64,000 nucleotides of DNA from Epilithonimonas hispanica (lineage in GTDB: Bacteria > Bacteroidota > Bacteroidia > Flavobacteriales > Weeksellaceae), in the NCBI RefSeq assembly GCF_003385395.1, contig NZ_QNUG01000016.1, positions 25,520 to 89,519 of the forward strand, given 5' to 3'. Shown here in pieces: positions 26,462 through 35,651 of this stretch (its first letter is position 1; the number at the start of each line of letters is the position of its first letter). Under the pieces are notes generated by a model. That model did no database searches. It saw only the letters and a program-made list of their open reading frames with translations, and was not told the origin of the DNA. The translations under genes were made by a program, and so were the position numbers.

Positions 26462-27613
26462 ATGACGAAACATCAACAGAGAGTGAAAGCCGTTTTTCAC
26501 TTTTTTGATAATAAAGATACAGTTCTGGGTTTCCGAAAATTGCTGGATTGTGCGATGGATACTCAGGATATGACTATCTATAAAACAGCTATCGAATTGA
26601 CGGATTGGAAAGAGAAAAATCCTGAAAAGCAAGATGAATTAATAGAGAAAGCTAAAAATTTCCTTTCAGAAATCGAGAAAATATCTATCAACGAATATCC
26701 TACAGAATCTCCTGTTTTACAATCTAATCAAATACAAAAATCTTACGGAAGCAATCGTTTTTCGCTCGGACCAGTTTCTTTGGAAATCAAAAAAGGTCAG
26801 GTTTACGGTTTGGTTGGTGAAAATGGAAATGGTAAAACAACTTTGTTGAGGATTTTAGCTAAAGAAATTTCTCATAATAAAGGCGAACTGAAATATCAAT
26901 TCGATTCTGTCCCAAAGGATGAATTTGATTTGAGAACAAAACTCGTTTACATCCCGCAAAGAACTGAAAAATGGTATGGAAGTCTGAAGGATAATTTGAA
27001 ATTCGTTCTGTCAAATTACGGCGTTAATCCAGAGGAAAATGAAACCAGAACGCTGATGATGATTGCGCGTCTCGGACTTTGGAATTACAAACATTTGAAA
27101 TGGAGTGAGTTGTCTTCTGGTTACAAAATGCGTTTTGAATTGGCGAGAACACTTCTTAGAAAACCTGAAATTCTTTTGCTAGATGAACCTTTAGCAAACC
27201 TTGATGTTTTGGCGCAACAAGTGATTTTGGAAGATTTGAAAGCGATTTCCAATTCAGTCAATCATCCGATTGCGTTGATTCTAAGTTCACAACAATTGTA
27301 TGAAGTAGAGAAAATTTCGGACAAAGTGATTTTTCTGAAAAACGGAAAATATCAAGATAACGAAATCAAGCCTGAAACCGAAAATCAAAATCTGATTGTA
27401 GAAATTGATACAGAAAATTCCAGAGAAGAATTGTTGCAGATTTTCCAGCCATTCAAACTCGAAAAGGTGAATTTCAATGGTGGAATTTTCGTAGCTTATT
27501 TCAGTCCTGAAACAGAATTCTCCAATGTTTTATCAGCACTTGGAAATTCGAAAATACATGTGACCTACATTCGTAATATTTCATCTTCTACACGTCGTTT
27601 CTTCGTGGAATAA
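26462..27613 (+). CDS. ABC-type ATPase subunit with helical N-terminal extension
   Basis: A 383-residue protein: a helical extension (about 1-80), then an ABC nucleotide-binding domain with Walker A GENGNGKTT (119-127), signature LSSGYKMRFELA (about 218-229) and Walker B ILLLDEP. A C-terminal segment of about 75 residues follows. I start at 26462 (MTKHQQ) and not at the upstream TTG, which is out of line with the family. The membrane protein gene begins 13 bp later, so the two probably form one ABC exporter or gated membrane complex. The substrate is unknown. Confidence 0.85.
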   Translation: MTKHQQRVKAVFHFFDNKDTVLGFRKLLDCAMDTQDMTIYKTAIELTDWKEKNPEKQDELIEKAKNFLSEIEKISINEYPTESPVLQSNQIQKSYGSNRFSLGPVSLEIKKGQVYGLVGENGNGKTTLLRILAKEISHNKGELKYQFDSVPKDEFDLRTKLVYIPQRTEKWYGSLKDNLKFVLSNYGVNPEENETRTLMMIARLGLWNYKHLKWSELSSGYKMRFELARTLLRKPEILLLDEPLANLDVLAQQVILEDLKAISNSVNHPIALILSSQQLYEVEKISDKVIFLKNGKYQDNEIKPETENQNLIVEIDTENSREELLQIFQPFKLEKVNFNGGIFVAYFSPETEFSNVLSALGNSKIHVTYIRNISSSTRRFFVE

Positions 27614-27626
27614 AAACTCTTGACCA

Positions 27627-29537
27627 ATGCAAAAAATCAATCAAATCAATCAATATTTACTGGAGAGATTTCCCAATATCTGGAACACGAGAATCGTCTG
27701 GATGTTGCTTTTGGGAATTGCTGTTCATTTCATTTTCTTCTTTATCGGCTTTGTTTCGCACGCCAGTCCTGGCACGTTGCAACACACTAGAGCCATCGAT
27801 GATTATTTCTCAACAGGACTTGTTTTTGTCCACGTCATTATTTCTGTTTTGATGATTGTCGGCTGGCTGATATTTATGCTAAAGAATAATGCTTTCAAGA
27901 ATTTTTATCCGAGTTCTGGCAGAAAATTGTTCTTAGAATATTTGCAATATTTCGTCATTATTTTTGTTTCTACAACATTTTATTTCTCTTATATGACGGG
28001 TTTTCGTCTTTTCATCAATCATCAATATGATGATGAAAAAATGGCAAAAAACATCGATGTAATCAATCGTTCGGTTCCTTTTCTTTCTCAGGATTTGGAA
28101 TCTTATACCTTAGAAAATCGGTTGTTCCCACAAGAATTTTCAGACTATTATTGCGAAACTGATATTAATAAAATTGAAAAAGATAAAAAGTATTTTGTCT
28201 ATCACAATCGTGTTTATCAGTTCTTTAGTTTGTACAAAAAAACGGTAACGAAAAAAGATAAACGAGGCCTGTTTTTATATCCAGAAGAGGAAAAGAAAAA
28301 TAAAACAGCTTTGGCTTATTATAAAGATGACGGGGATAGAAAATCAAGAACCTACTTTTTCAAAAAACAAGTAGAAGATTTATCGCCTTATATCAAAACT
28401 TCGATGCCGAGTTATGTTAATTTTTCATCGGTTTTTTATGATATTAAAAATAATCCTTCAACCCATATTAGAAAATATAGATATGAAAATAACATCAGTA
28501 ATCTTGAGGACGAAGATTTATTAAAAAATCAACAAGCTTTCATCAATGAAAAAACGATTAAGATTCTTGGAAATAAAGATTCTCAAGAATTACAAAAGTT
28601 GATGACGGATTTTCTTGCTATTTCTAATGAGTTTAGGATTGCCAATAATTTGAATTCCAAAGATTGGTCAAAGATGGTTTATAATCCGGATAAATTTGAG
28701 GTTAGACAATTCATTAAAAAATATCAAACAACGTTGGGTGAAGAATACGACCCGAACAAATCACCAGATGGCTATTATGACGGAAATGAAACAGTTGCTG
28801 TTATAGATTCTGCAGTCGCAACTACAGATAATTATCTTGATGAAAATGGTGAGGTGAAACAAGATACAATCAGCGTAAAAGATTTCAACCCGAACTGGGA
28901 TAAAGAAGTGTCTCCGGATAATTTTTTTAAGAATAATATTTCCGATTATTATTACTACACATCGGACTTGCAAACACTTTTGGAGAATGTTGATACGATT
29001 AAAAATGATGATTTTTTTACAGATGTCATTCATCTTTATATTTGGATTTCTTTTGCTCTGGCAATGTTTATTTTCAGTTTCCGAGTGACGGATTTACGTT
29101 CGTTATTGTTTAGTATTATTTCTGCTGGTGTTATTATTTTGGTGGTGACGCTGTTTTGTGTGGCGTCGTTTTTTATATTTAAGTTTAATAGTTCGTTTTT
29201 TGTCTTTTATACCATTTTAGTAACAGGAGTTATTATTTTATTGCTTCCTTTTATATCGATGGGAAGATTCCCTAAAATCATCTCGGCGATTTTTATGATT
29301 ATATCAATGATTGGTTTTCCAATTCTTATTTGGTTGATTTTTGGAATTATTAATGAACATCAAACTGTTGATTGCCGAGCCGAAATGTATTCGACAGACA
29401 ATTATAATTATACAAATTGCAGAGGTGTTCTTGATGATTTGGGATTAACAGCAAGTTATATAATGTTGATTTTGTCTTTTATATTTTTATATTTCTACAC
29501 AGGATTTATCAAAAAATGGAAAGCATTTCCGGAGTGA
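27627..29537 (+). CDS. large membrane protein, partner of the ABC ATPase
   Basis: A 636-residue protein with about eight membrane segments: three near the N-terminus (about 24-45, 66-88, 105-126) and five near the C-terminus (about 472-490, 495-525, 530-552, 555-585, 610-630). Between them lies a soluble domain of roughly 340 residues, rich in charged and tyrosine residues. I do not recognise the family; the arrangement recalls ABC-2-type or MacB-like permeases with a central extracytoplasmic domain. The 13-bp gap behind the ATPase gene supports a joint transporter. Confidence 0.7.
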   Translation: MQKINQINQYLLERFPNIWNTRIVWMLLLGIAVHFIFFFIGFVSHASPGTLQHTRAIDDYFSTGLVFVHVIISVLMIVGWLIFMLKNNAFKNFYPSSGRKLFLEYLQYFVIIFVSTTFYFSYMTGFRLFINHQYDDEKMAKNIDVINRSVPFLSQDLESYTLENRLFPQEFSDYYCETDINKIEKDKKYFVYHNRVYQFFSLYKKTVTKKDKRGLFLYPEEEKKNKTALAYYKDDGDRKSRTYFFKKQVEDLSPYIKTSMPSYVNFSSVFYDIKNNPSTHIRKYRYENNISNLEDEDLLKNQQAFINEKTIKILGNKDSQELQKLMTDFLAISNEFRIANNLNSKDWSKMVYNPDKFEVRQFIKKYQTTLGEEYDPNKSPDGYYDGNETVAVIDSAVATTDNYLDENGEVKQDTISVKDFNPNWDKEVSPDNFFKNNISDYYYYTSDLQTLLENVDTIKNDDFFTDVIHLYIWISFALAMFIFSFRVTDLRSLLFSIISAGVIILVVTLFCVASFFIFKFNSSFFVFYTILVTGVIILLLPFISMGRFPKIISAIFMIISMIGFPILIWLIFGIINEHQTVDCRAEMYSTDNYNYTNCRGVLDDLGLTASYIMLILSFIFLYFYTGFIKKWKAFPE

Positions 29538-29621
29538 AAAAATACTTGTTCAGTTTTCGGTTGTTTGCAAGTTATTAAATGATTTAGATTTGTATCATTC
29601 ATCAACTATGATTTATCAATT

Positions 29622-30668
29622 ATGAATAATTTGAGCAACGATATAATGTACCAAGCATCGTTTGAAAAGAATCCCGAATTCGAAGGGGTTTTTTGGATGG
29701 GTGTGAAAACGACAGGAATCTTTTGTCGTCCAACTTGTACAGCCAGAAAACCGAAACCTGAAAATGTAGAATTCTTTGATAATACAAAAGACGCTATTCT
29801 AAAAGGTTACAGACCGTGTAAAGTTTGCAAACCATTGGAAAATCCAGATGAAACACCTGCCGAAATCCAAAAATTGATGGATGAATTGTCAGTTAATCCT
29901 GAGACTAAATTCAAAGATATTGACTTAGTTGAAAGAGGATTGCAACCAATAACCGTAAAACGCTGGTTTCTTAAACATCACGGAATGACTTTTCACGCGT
30001 TTCAGAGAACGTTCAAAATCAATTCGGCTTTTAAGAAACTTCAGCAAGGCGAGAATGTCTTGGATGTGGCTTTGGATAATGGTTATGAAAGTTTGAGTGG
30101 TTTCAATGACAGTTTCAAAAATGTATTTGGTGTGTCACCTAAAAACTCGAAAATGGAAAAGATTGTTGACCTCAAAAGAATTGAAACTCCACTTGGAACT
30201 ATGATTGCCTGCGCCAACGAAAACGGAATCTGTATGCTGGAATTCTCCGACAGAAAAGCACTTCCAACGGAATTTAAAGATATTCCAAAACATTTCGATG
30301 CCAATATTGTTCAGGGCGAGAATCCTCATTTCAAAACTTTAGAAAAGGAATTAGAAGAATACTTCGAAGGAAAACGAAAAGATTTTACAGTTCCATTGGC
30401 TCCGGTTGGAACAGACTTTCAGAAGAATGTCTGGGAAATTCTAAGAACAATTCCTTATGGAACTACGAGAAGTTATCAACAACAAGCCGATATTCTAGGA
30501 AATCCAAAAGCGGTGAGAGCAGTCGCAAACGCCAACGGACTTAATAAAATATCCATCATTATCCCGTGTCATAGAGTGATTGGAAGCAATGGAACTTTGA
30601 CAGGCTATGGAGGCGGAATCTGGAGAAAACAAAAATTGCTTGAATTGGAGAAAGCGATACTTTTCTAG
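29622..30668 (+). CDS. ada: Ada-type bifunctional regulator and O6-methylguanine-DNA methyltransferase
   Basis: A 348-residue protein with all three Ada parts. The N-terminal zinc domain takes methyl groups from phosphotriesters (Cys35, Cys39, Cys66, Cys69 as the four ligands). An AraC-type helix-turn-helix region (about 80-170) follows. The C-terminal suicide methyltransferase has the IIPCHRVIG active site with Cys316. Methylation of the N-terminal cysteine would turn it into an activator of repair genes. The small GNAT and cupin genes that follow may be co-transcribed but have no evident repair role. Confidence 0.93.
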   Translation: MNNLSNDIMYQASFEKNPEFEGVFWMGVKTTGIFCRPTCTARKPKPENVEFFDNTKDAILKGYRPCKVCKPLENPDETPAEIQKLMDELSVNPETKFKDIDLVERGLQPITVKRWFLKHHGMTFHAFQRTFKINSAFKKLQQGENVLDVALDNGYESLSGFNDSFKNVFGVSPKNSKMEKIVDLKRIETPLGTMIACANENGICMLEFSDRKALPTEFKDIPKHFDANIVQGENPHFKTLEKELEEYFEGKRKDFTVPLAPVGTDFQKNVWEILRTIPYGTTRSYQQQADILGNPKAVRAVANANGLNKISIIIPCHRVIGSNGTLTGYGGGIWRKQKLLELEKAILF

Positions 30669-30690
30669 AAGGCTTCGAGAGCCTCAGCCT

Positions 30691-30725
30691 GACAACCATC
30701 AACCAACAACCATCAACCATCAACA
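30691..30725 (+). repeat. CAACCATCAACC spacer repeat
   Basis: Reiterated ACAACCATCAACC units fill the gap after ada and end 2 bp before the next start codon, just as in the argC-argD gap. Confidence 0.6.
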
Positions 30726-30727
30726 AA

Positions 30728-31240
30728 ATGAATATCCAACCCACTTTAGAAAACGAAAATGTCAAACTCGTTCCTTTGAATCCAAATGATTTTGAGGAGC
30801 TATTTTCCGTTGCATCTGACCCAAAAATTTGGGAACAACACCCTAACAAAGACCGTTACCAAAGAGAAGTGTTTGAGAACTTCTTCCAAGGAGCGACTGA
30901 AAGTAAAGGCGCGTTTAAAATCATGGATAAAAGTTCTAATGAAGTTGCTGGAAGTACAAGATTCTATGATTATAATCCGGATGAAAATTCTATTTTTATA
31001 GGATATACATTTTATGCTACGAAATTTTGGGGTTCAAAGCTAAATCCACAGGTCAAAAAGCTAATGTTAGATTACATCTTTCAATTCGTAGATAAGGTTA
31101 ATTTTCACGTTGGGAAAGATAATATCCGTTCTCAGAAAGCGATGGAAAAATTGGGAGCCAATAGAATAGATGAGGTCAATGTTGCTTACTTCGGAGAACC
31201 AGAAAAATTAAATGTTGTTTTTGAAATCAATAAACCATAA
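30728..31240 (+). CDS. GNAT N-acetyltransferase, RimJ/RimL-like
   Basis: A 170-residue acetyltransferase of the RimJ/RimL group (LENENVKLVPLNPNDFEELF start; YNPDENSIFIGYTFY core; HVGKDNIRSQKAMEKLGA, the typical motif A/B region near residues 135-152). It should move an acetyl group from acetyl-CoA to an amine or protein N-terminus; the acceptor is unknown. The cupin gene begins 3 bp downstream, so the two are surely co-transcribed. Confidence 0.85.
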   Translation: MNIQPTLENENVKLVPLNPNDFEELFSVASDPKIWEQHPNKDRYQREVFENFFQGATESKGAFKIMDKSSNEVAGSTRFYDYNPDENSIFIGYTFYATKFWGSKLNPQVKKLMLDYIFQFVDKVNFHVGKDNIRSQKAMEKLGANRIDEVNVAYFGEPEKLNVVFEINKP

Positions 31241-31242
31241 AA

Positions 31243-31602
31243 ATGAAAAAGTACAGAGTCCAAACTAGACCATTTGTAGTTCCAACCACCGATGGTAAAT
31301 TAATCGAGGAACATTGGGGAAACTCCACCAGAACGCCTGATATTTCTATTGCTCATATGGTTGCGCCGCCAGATTGGAGCGAGCCACATCAGACTCCAGA
31401 ATTTGATGAATTCACATTAATTATCTCTGGGAAGAAGCATTTTGAGATAGATGGCGACTCAATCATTCTTGAGAGAGGACAAAGTATCTTGATAGAAAAA
31501 GGAGCAAGAGTTCGCTATTCTAATCCTTTTTATGATCCCTGTGAATATATTGCGATTTGTTTACCTGCTTTTTCTATGGATTTGGTTCATCGAGAGGAAT
31601 AA
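31243..31602 (+). CDS. small cupin-domain protein
   Basis: A 119-residue single-domain cupin. The first motif appears as EPHQTPEFDEFTLIISG (about residues 47-63) and the second as ERGQSILIEKGARVRYSNP (about 86-104). Some metal-ligand positions are present (His49, Glu54) but the usual second-motif histidine is not obvious, so it may bind a ligand without catalysing. The 3-bp gap to the GNAT gene suggests joint expression. Confidence 0.75.
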   Translation: MKKYRVQTRPFVVPTTDGKLIEEHWGNSTRTPDISIAHMVAPPDWSEPHQTPEFDEFTLIISGKKHFEIDGDSIILERGQSILIEKGARVRYSNPFYDPCEYIAICLPAFSMDLVHREE

Positions 31603-31603
31603 T

Positions 31604-31999
31604 TTATAAAACTAACTCTTCAAATAATCTATCAAAAGTTTTTTCTAAATCCAAGCTAGAGCCAGGATGAGGCCTTGAAGTCTGAATAATAGAACTTTTC
31701 ACGGCAGTTAACCAACGGAATCTTTCAGGGATTTCCATTTGTGCAATAGAGCCAGCAAATCTGTCGCCATTGGCAATCTTTTCAAAAGAGATCAAGTGAT
31801 TTTTTACGTCTTCAAACTCTGTTTTGGAGTGCATTAGTTGAAATTTGTCTTTGCAAAGATGAATTTTAACTTTAATAAATTTTTCTCTCTTTGAAAACAT
31901 AATTAATCCTACATTGAAAAATTCTTCACGTTCAGGTTTTGGGACCAGACGAATTACTGCATACTCATATAACTTTGGCTCTTGCATTTTTGGCTTCAT
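31604..31999 (-). CDS. DUF3037 protein paired with a HipA-like kinase
   Basis: A 131-residue protein of the DUF3037 family (YEYAVIRLVPKPEREEFFNV is the characteristic start; the middle has KFQLMHSKTEFEDVKNHL). No catalytic motif is visible. Its start lies 35 bp inside the HipA-like gene (23 bp if the second ATG is used), so it is translationally coupled to it. The two families often travel together as I recall, which suggests a functional pair, for instance a toxin-like kinase with its modulator. Role unknown. Confidence 0.75.
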   Translation of the reverse strand: MKPKMQEPKLYEYAVIRLVPKPEREEFFNVGLIMFSKREKFIKVKIHLCKDKFQLMHSKTEFEDVKNHLISFEKIANGDRFAGSIAQMEIPERFRWLTAVKSSIIQTSRPHPGSSLDLEKTFDRLFEELVL

Positions 32000-32753
32000 T
32001 TAAAAAGTTATCAGAATTAGCGAGTCTTCTTGTTAGAAATTGGAAATACACATCTTTGATTTCATTTGGGTTAAGGTCTGTGTCGTTCCATTGTAACCAG
32101 TCTTTTGGGATTAGTTCTACAATTTCTCTTAGAACCTCATCCGTTAATATCGCTTTGAATTTTTCATTAGCAGCATCCAATTCAGAAGCTTGAGGCAATA
32201 AAACGTGATCTTTTATCATTACAAATGGACTTACTGCTGTTTTCTCCCAATTGTCCCAAGAATGATGGAAATATAAAGAAGCACCGTTGTCAATCAACCA
32301 CAATTCCTGATGCCACATCAGCATATTGGTATTACGGAAAGTCCTGTCTATATTAGTCAAAAAAGCGTCTAACCAAACAATCTCGGAAGAAAGTTTTGAA
32401 TCAATTTTTACAGCTACCGGATCGTAAGTTATCGCTCCAGAAAGGTAATGTAGAGCGAGATTAAGCCCACAGCTATTTTTTAATAAATCCTGAATTTCTT
32501 CATCAGCTTCAGTACGACCAAAATCCTCCGAGAGATTTGCAAAAACAAGCTCTGGGATTCTGAAGCCTAAAACTTGCGATATCTTTCCTCCAATTAACTC
32601 TGATATCAATGCTTTTACGCCATGACCAGCTCCTCGAAATTTGAGAACATATTTGAAGTCGTCATCCGCTTCCGCCAAAGCAGGCAAAGATCCGCCTTCT
32701 CTCAAAGGAAGAATGTAGCGCGTGACGGTAACTGTTCTTAATGATAAGTCCAA
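31965..32753 (-). CDS. HipA-like kinase
   Basis: A 262-residue protein of the HipA/PI3K-like kinase fold. A nucleotide-binding strand YVLKFRGAGHG (about residues 35-45) is followed by a catalytic loop resembling NxDR(x)nN (Asn134, Asp136, Asn143) and a metal-binding Asp155 in LIDNGASLYF. It is much shorter than E. coli HipA (440 residues) and lacks the N-terminal subdomain. No HipB-type HTH partner is present; a DUF3037 gene overlaps its 3' end instead. Kinase activity is likely; the target is unknown. Confidence 0.75.
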   Translation of the reverse strand: MDLSLRTVTVTRYILPLREGGSLPALAEADDDFKYVLKFRGAGHGVKALISELIGGKISQVLGFRIPELVFANLSEDFGRTEADEEIQDLLKNSCGLNLALHYLSGAITYDPVAVKIDSKLSSEIVWLDAFLTNIDRTFRNTNMLMWHQELWLIDNGASLYFHHSWDNWEKTAVSPFVMIKDHVLLPQASELDAANEKFKAILTDEVLREIVELIPKDWLQWNDTDLNPNEIKDVYFQFLTRRLANSDNFLNEAKNARAKVI

Positions 32754-32792
32754 CTTGTAATTTTTTGTAAAAATAAGTTTTTAAATCCATTT

Positions 32793-32920
32793 GGGCGCCT
32801 ATATCCGCACTCCGTTCCCGCTTTTTTCTATCATTGCGAAGGAAGAGAAACAATCTGTTGAACTTTTAAGCATTCGCAATGTCAGAAAAAGAGCTCCACT
32901 CAGTTCGGGGCGCGCTGCGC
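32793..32920. repeat. mosaic hairpin repeat (family B), diverged copy 4
   Basis: Arms GGGCGCCTATATCCGC...CCGCTTTTTTC and AGAAAAAGAGCTCCACTC...TCGGGGCGCGC flank a nested module CATTGCGAAGG...AACAATCTGTTGAA...CATTCGCAATG, which is itself an inverted repeat. The same nested module fills the copy at 37262-37381. Confidence 0.7.
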
Positions 32921-33043
32921 AAAACAGAAACATTTGTCATCATATAAAAACTTTCCACATCATATTAGTTTTCCTATTTTTGAAAAAAATAAAAAATGTC
33001 TAGTTTCATAGATTTTGGAATTGCCCAAAAACAATATAACAGA

Positions 33044-33979
33044 ATGAATAAAATCACACAACTTTTCGGAACCAAATATCCAATTGTTCAAGGTGGGATG
33101 ATTTGGCATTCTGGGTGGCGATTGGCTTCGGCAGTTTCTAATAACGGTGGACTAGGTTTGATTGGTTCAGCAAGTATGTATCCTGATATCTTGAGAGAGA
33201 ATATCAGAAAATGCAAAGAAGCTACGGATAAACCTTTCGGTGTTAATATCGCTTTGCTTTATCCAAATATCGAAGAAATCATTAATATCATTCTTGAGGA
33301 AGGTGTGAAAATCGTTTTTACATCGGCGGGAAATCCTAAGACTTATACCGAAACTTTCAAAAAAGAAGGTGTAAAAGTCGCTCACGTTGTATCAAGTGTT
33401 AAGTTTGCTGTTAAATGTCAGGAAGCTGGGGTAGATGCAGTTGTAGCAGAAGGTTTTGAAGCTGGTGGACATAACGGACGAGATGAAACTACAACACTTT
33501 GCTTAATCCCGAATGTCAGAAAACATATTGATATTCCTTTGATTGCAGCCGGTGGAATTGGATTGGGAAGTCAGATGAGAGCTGCAATGACTTTAGGTGC
33601 AGATGGCGTTCAAATTGGTTCTCGTTTTGCAGCGACAATGGAAGCAAGTTCGCATGAGAATTTTAAAAATAAAATTGTTGAACTGAAAGAAGGTGATACA
33701 CAATTGACTTTAAAGGAACTGGCGCCAGTTCGTTTGGTTAAGAATAAATTCTATCAAGATTTAGAAACTTTATATGAATCTGGAAGAAACGTTGAAGCTT
33801 TGAAGGAAACACTTGGAAGAGCTAGAGCAAAACGCGGAATGTTCGAGGGAGATTTGATTGAAGGTGAATTGGAAATCGGACAAGTTTCTGCTTTGATTGA
33901 TGAAATTCTTCCAGTAGAAAAAGTCTTCGAAAACTTAATTAAGGAATTCAATGATTCAAAAGTGGAGCTTACATTGTGA
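33044..33979 (+). CDS. nitronate monooxygenase / FabK-like flavin oxidoreductase
   Basis: A 311-residue FMN-dependent TIM-barrel protein of the 2-nitropropane dioxygenase/FabK family: PIVQGGMIWHSG near the start, GFEAGGHNGRDE (about 150) in the active-site loop, and PLIAAGGIGLGSQMRAAMTLGADGVQIGSRF (about 170-200) for phosphate binding. I prefer the ATG at 33044 (MNKITQ) over the upstream one since the family starts there. Two roles are possible, detoxifying nitronates or acting as enoyl-ACP reductase; sequence alone does not decide. Confidence 0.85.
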   Translation: MNKITQLFGTKYPIVQGGMIWHSGWRLASAVSNNGGLGLIGSASMYPDILRENIRKCKEATDKPFGVNIALLYPNIEEIINIILEEGVKIVFTSAGNPKTYTETFKKEGVKVAHVVSSVKFAVKCQEAGVDAVVAEGFEAGGHNGRDETTTLCLIPNVRKHIDIPLIAAGGIGLGSQMRAAMTLGADGVQIGSRFAATMEASSHENFKNKIVELKEGDTQLTLKELAPVRLVKNKFYQDLETLYESGRNVEALKETLGRARAKRGMFEGDLIEGELEIGQVSALIDEILPVEKVFENLIKEFNDSKVELTL

Positions 33980-34082
33980 GAAGAAACAAAATAAAAATAA
34001 AAAGAGTCAATTTTGAAAGGCTTCGAGCGCCTCAGCTTGACAAGCTTTAACATTCGATCAAGAAAGAAATGCAGCAAATTGC

Positions 34083-34122
34083 TCATCATTTATAATTCAT
34101 CATTAATCATTTATAATTAACA
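34083..34122 (+). repeat. ATTTATAATTCATCATTAA spacer repeat
   Basis: Repeats of TCATCATTTATAATTCATC/ATTAATCATTTATAATTAACA end directly before the DUF4268 start codon. The same string recurs at 45132-45171 and, worn, ahead of dnaJ. Confidence 0.55.
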
Positions 34123-34124
34123 AC

Positions 34125-34553
34125 GTGTTTTCTAAACAAGAAGCTCAACTTTTAAAAACAGAATTTTGGACCGCTTTTGGAAAGGCTTTTCCAAGAAAAT
34201 GGCTGTTGTATGATACCAAAATCAAGGATTTCTCATTCAAGTTCTATGCAGATAATAAAAAAGCTGAGGTTTCGCTTGATATAGAAATGAAAGATGAATT
34301 ATTCAGAAATGCTTATTACGAGAAAATTTGGTCTTTGGAATCGATATTAGAAGATGAGATTGGTGAGTTTACCAAAGATGAATTCTATACTTTGAAGAAT
34401 GGAAAAGTCATCAGTAGAATTTGGGTTGAGAAATCCGGCGTTAGTATTTTCAACAAGCAGACTTGGCCAGATATTTTCGAATTCTTTGTTGAGAAAATGG
34501 ATGGTTTTGAAAGGCTCTTTTATGAGTATGAGGATTTTATCAAAGATGTTTAG
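34125..34553 (+). CDS. DUF4268 protein
   Basis: A 142-residue protein starting with GTG. FSKQEAQLLKTEFWTAFGKA at the start and NKQTWPDIFEFFVEKMDGFE near the end fit DUF4268, a small domain also found fused to nuclease-like proteins. Here it is the stand-alone form common in Flavobacteria. No catalytic residues are recognised, and the function is unknown. The following 78-residue gene lies 57 bp downstream on the same strand. Confidence 0.7.
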   Translation: MFSKQEAQLLKTEFWTAFGKAFPRKWLLYDTKIKDFSFKFYADNKKAEVSLDIEMKDELFRNAYYEKIWSLESILEDEIGEFTKDEFYTLKNGKVISRIWVEKSGVSIFNKQTWPDIFEFFVEKMDGFERLFYEYEDFIKDV

Positions 34554-34610
34554 AAATGGGTAAAAGAGAAATACTTTTTACTTAATACAATTATACTTAT
34601 TACAATAGCA

Positions 34611-34847
34611 ATGAAAAACATTACAATAAAAGCCAACGACTTCTTCGAATTACTGAAGCTAAAAGATCAATCGATGTGGGATATTTTCGCGCAAATGATT
34701 GACGACGAAGAAAAAGAAATCGTCTTCCTAAATGATGATAAAGAGTATATCTTTCATTACGTTTTGCCAACAACTCTAGAGAAATTGCAGCACGATAAAG
34801 AGCTTTTTGCTAAAGAATATACTGAGAAATTATCAGGACTTAATTAA
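34611..34847 (+). CDS. small hypothetical protein, 78 residues
   Basis: A short acidic, soluble protein without signal peptide or membrane helix (MKNITIKANDFFELL start; DDEEKEIVFLNDDKEYIFHY in the middle). I do not recognise it. The end overlaps the end of the convergent pnuC by 15 bp. Codon use looks native and the frame follows the DUF4268 gene, so it is probably real. Confidence 0.55.
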   Translation: MKNITIKANDFFELLKLKDQSMWDIFAQMIDDEEKEIVFLNDDKEYIFHYVLPTTLEKLQHDKELFAKEYTEKLSGLN

Positions 34848-35495
34848 GTTTTTCTTCCACTCTATATAACCAATGATTGCCATGATAGTGAAAATAATAT
34901 ATTGCAATGTGGTGAATCCAAGTCCTTTATAAAGCATCATAGGTATACAGATAAAATCCGCAACAATCCAGAAAATCCAGTTTTCCAAAAGTCGTTTTGC
35001 CATAAAATACATCCCGACAAGGAATAATGAAGTCGTGATGATGTCGGTATAATTTGCCCAATCAAGATGATATAGTCCTAATTGGATATCCTTCATAGAA
35101 AACTGATTATCAATAAAAGGTTTGTAATAATATACTGTTCCCACAAAGAGCAAACTTCCCACAAATAAAATACTTCCAATTTGCCAATCTTTCAGGTTGG
35201 CTTTTTTGACTTCTACGTGGATGTGATCATCAGAATGTTTGTTCCAGAGAATCCATCCATATATGCTCATTACAGAATAATAAACATTGATTAACATATC
35301 TCCCATCAATCCAAAAACATACATGATATAGATGAAAAGTATGGTAGAGATAATTCCTGTAGGATAAACCCAGATATTTTTTTTAATAGAAAAGTAAACA
35401 CTTAAAGTTCCAAAAATAACGGCAATAATTTCTAGAATAATAAGATAAGTGTCGTAAGAACTATACTGCGCAGTAAGATTTTGCCAAAGATTCAT
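34833..35495 (-). CDS. pnuC: nicotinamide riboside transporter PnuC
   Basis: A 220-residue integral membrane protein with about seven helices. VYFSIKKNIWVYPTGIISTI and YYSVMSIYGWILW are the PnuC landmarks (Trp/Asn-rich substrate-binding half-repeats). It should bring in nicotinamide riboside, or a related vitamin, by facilitated diffusion for NAD salvage. No nadR kinase gene is adjacent, and no riboswitch was seen upstream. Some PnuC relatives (PnuT) carry thiamine, so the vitamin is not certain. Confidence 0.85.
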   Translation of the reverse strand: MNLWQNLTAQYSSYDTYLIILEIIAVIFGTLSVYFSIKKNIWVYPTGIISTILFIYIMYVFGLMGDMLINVYYSVMSIYGWILWNKHSDDHIHVEVKKANLKDWQIGSILFVGSLLFVGTVYYYKPFIDNQFSMKDIQLGLYHLDWANYTDIITTSLFLVGMYFMAKRLLENWIFWIVADFICIPMMLYKGLGFTTLQYIIFTIMAIIGYIEWKKNLIKS

Positions 35496-35619
35496 GGTTT
35501 CAAAGATAATTATTAATAGTCTAAAAAATCAAGCTACTATTAATAATTAATATAGATAAGTGAAATTAATTACTTAAAAAAAGTTAATGAAAGCAATTTT
35601 TTAATACTTTCGTAATTCA

Positions 35620-35639
35620 AAATAAATAAATAAATAAAT
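35620..35639 (+). repeat. (AAAT)5 microsatellite ahead of the APC permease gene
   Basis: Five perfect AAAT units lie about 50 bp before the permease start and just behind a possible -7 box (TACTTTCG at about 35605-35612). Confidence 0.6.
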
Positions 35640-35651
35640 AAGAAGAAAACC

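Noticed and set aside
31939..32193. Plus-strand gene over the HipA/DUF3037 junction
   Set aside because: The frame is the shadow of the two overlapping minus-strand genes and encodes nothing recognisable.
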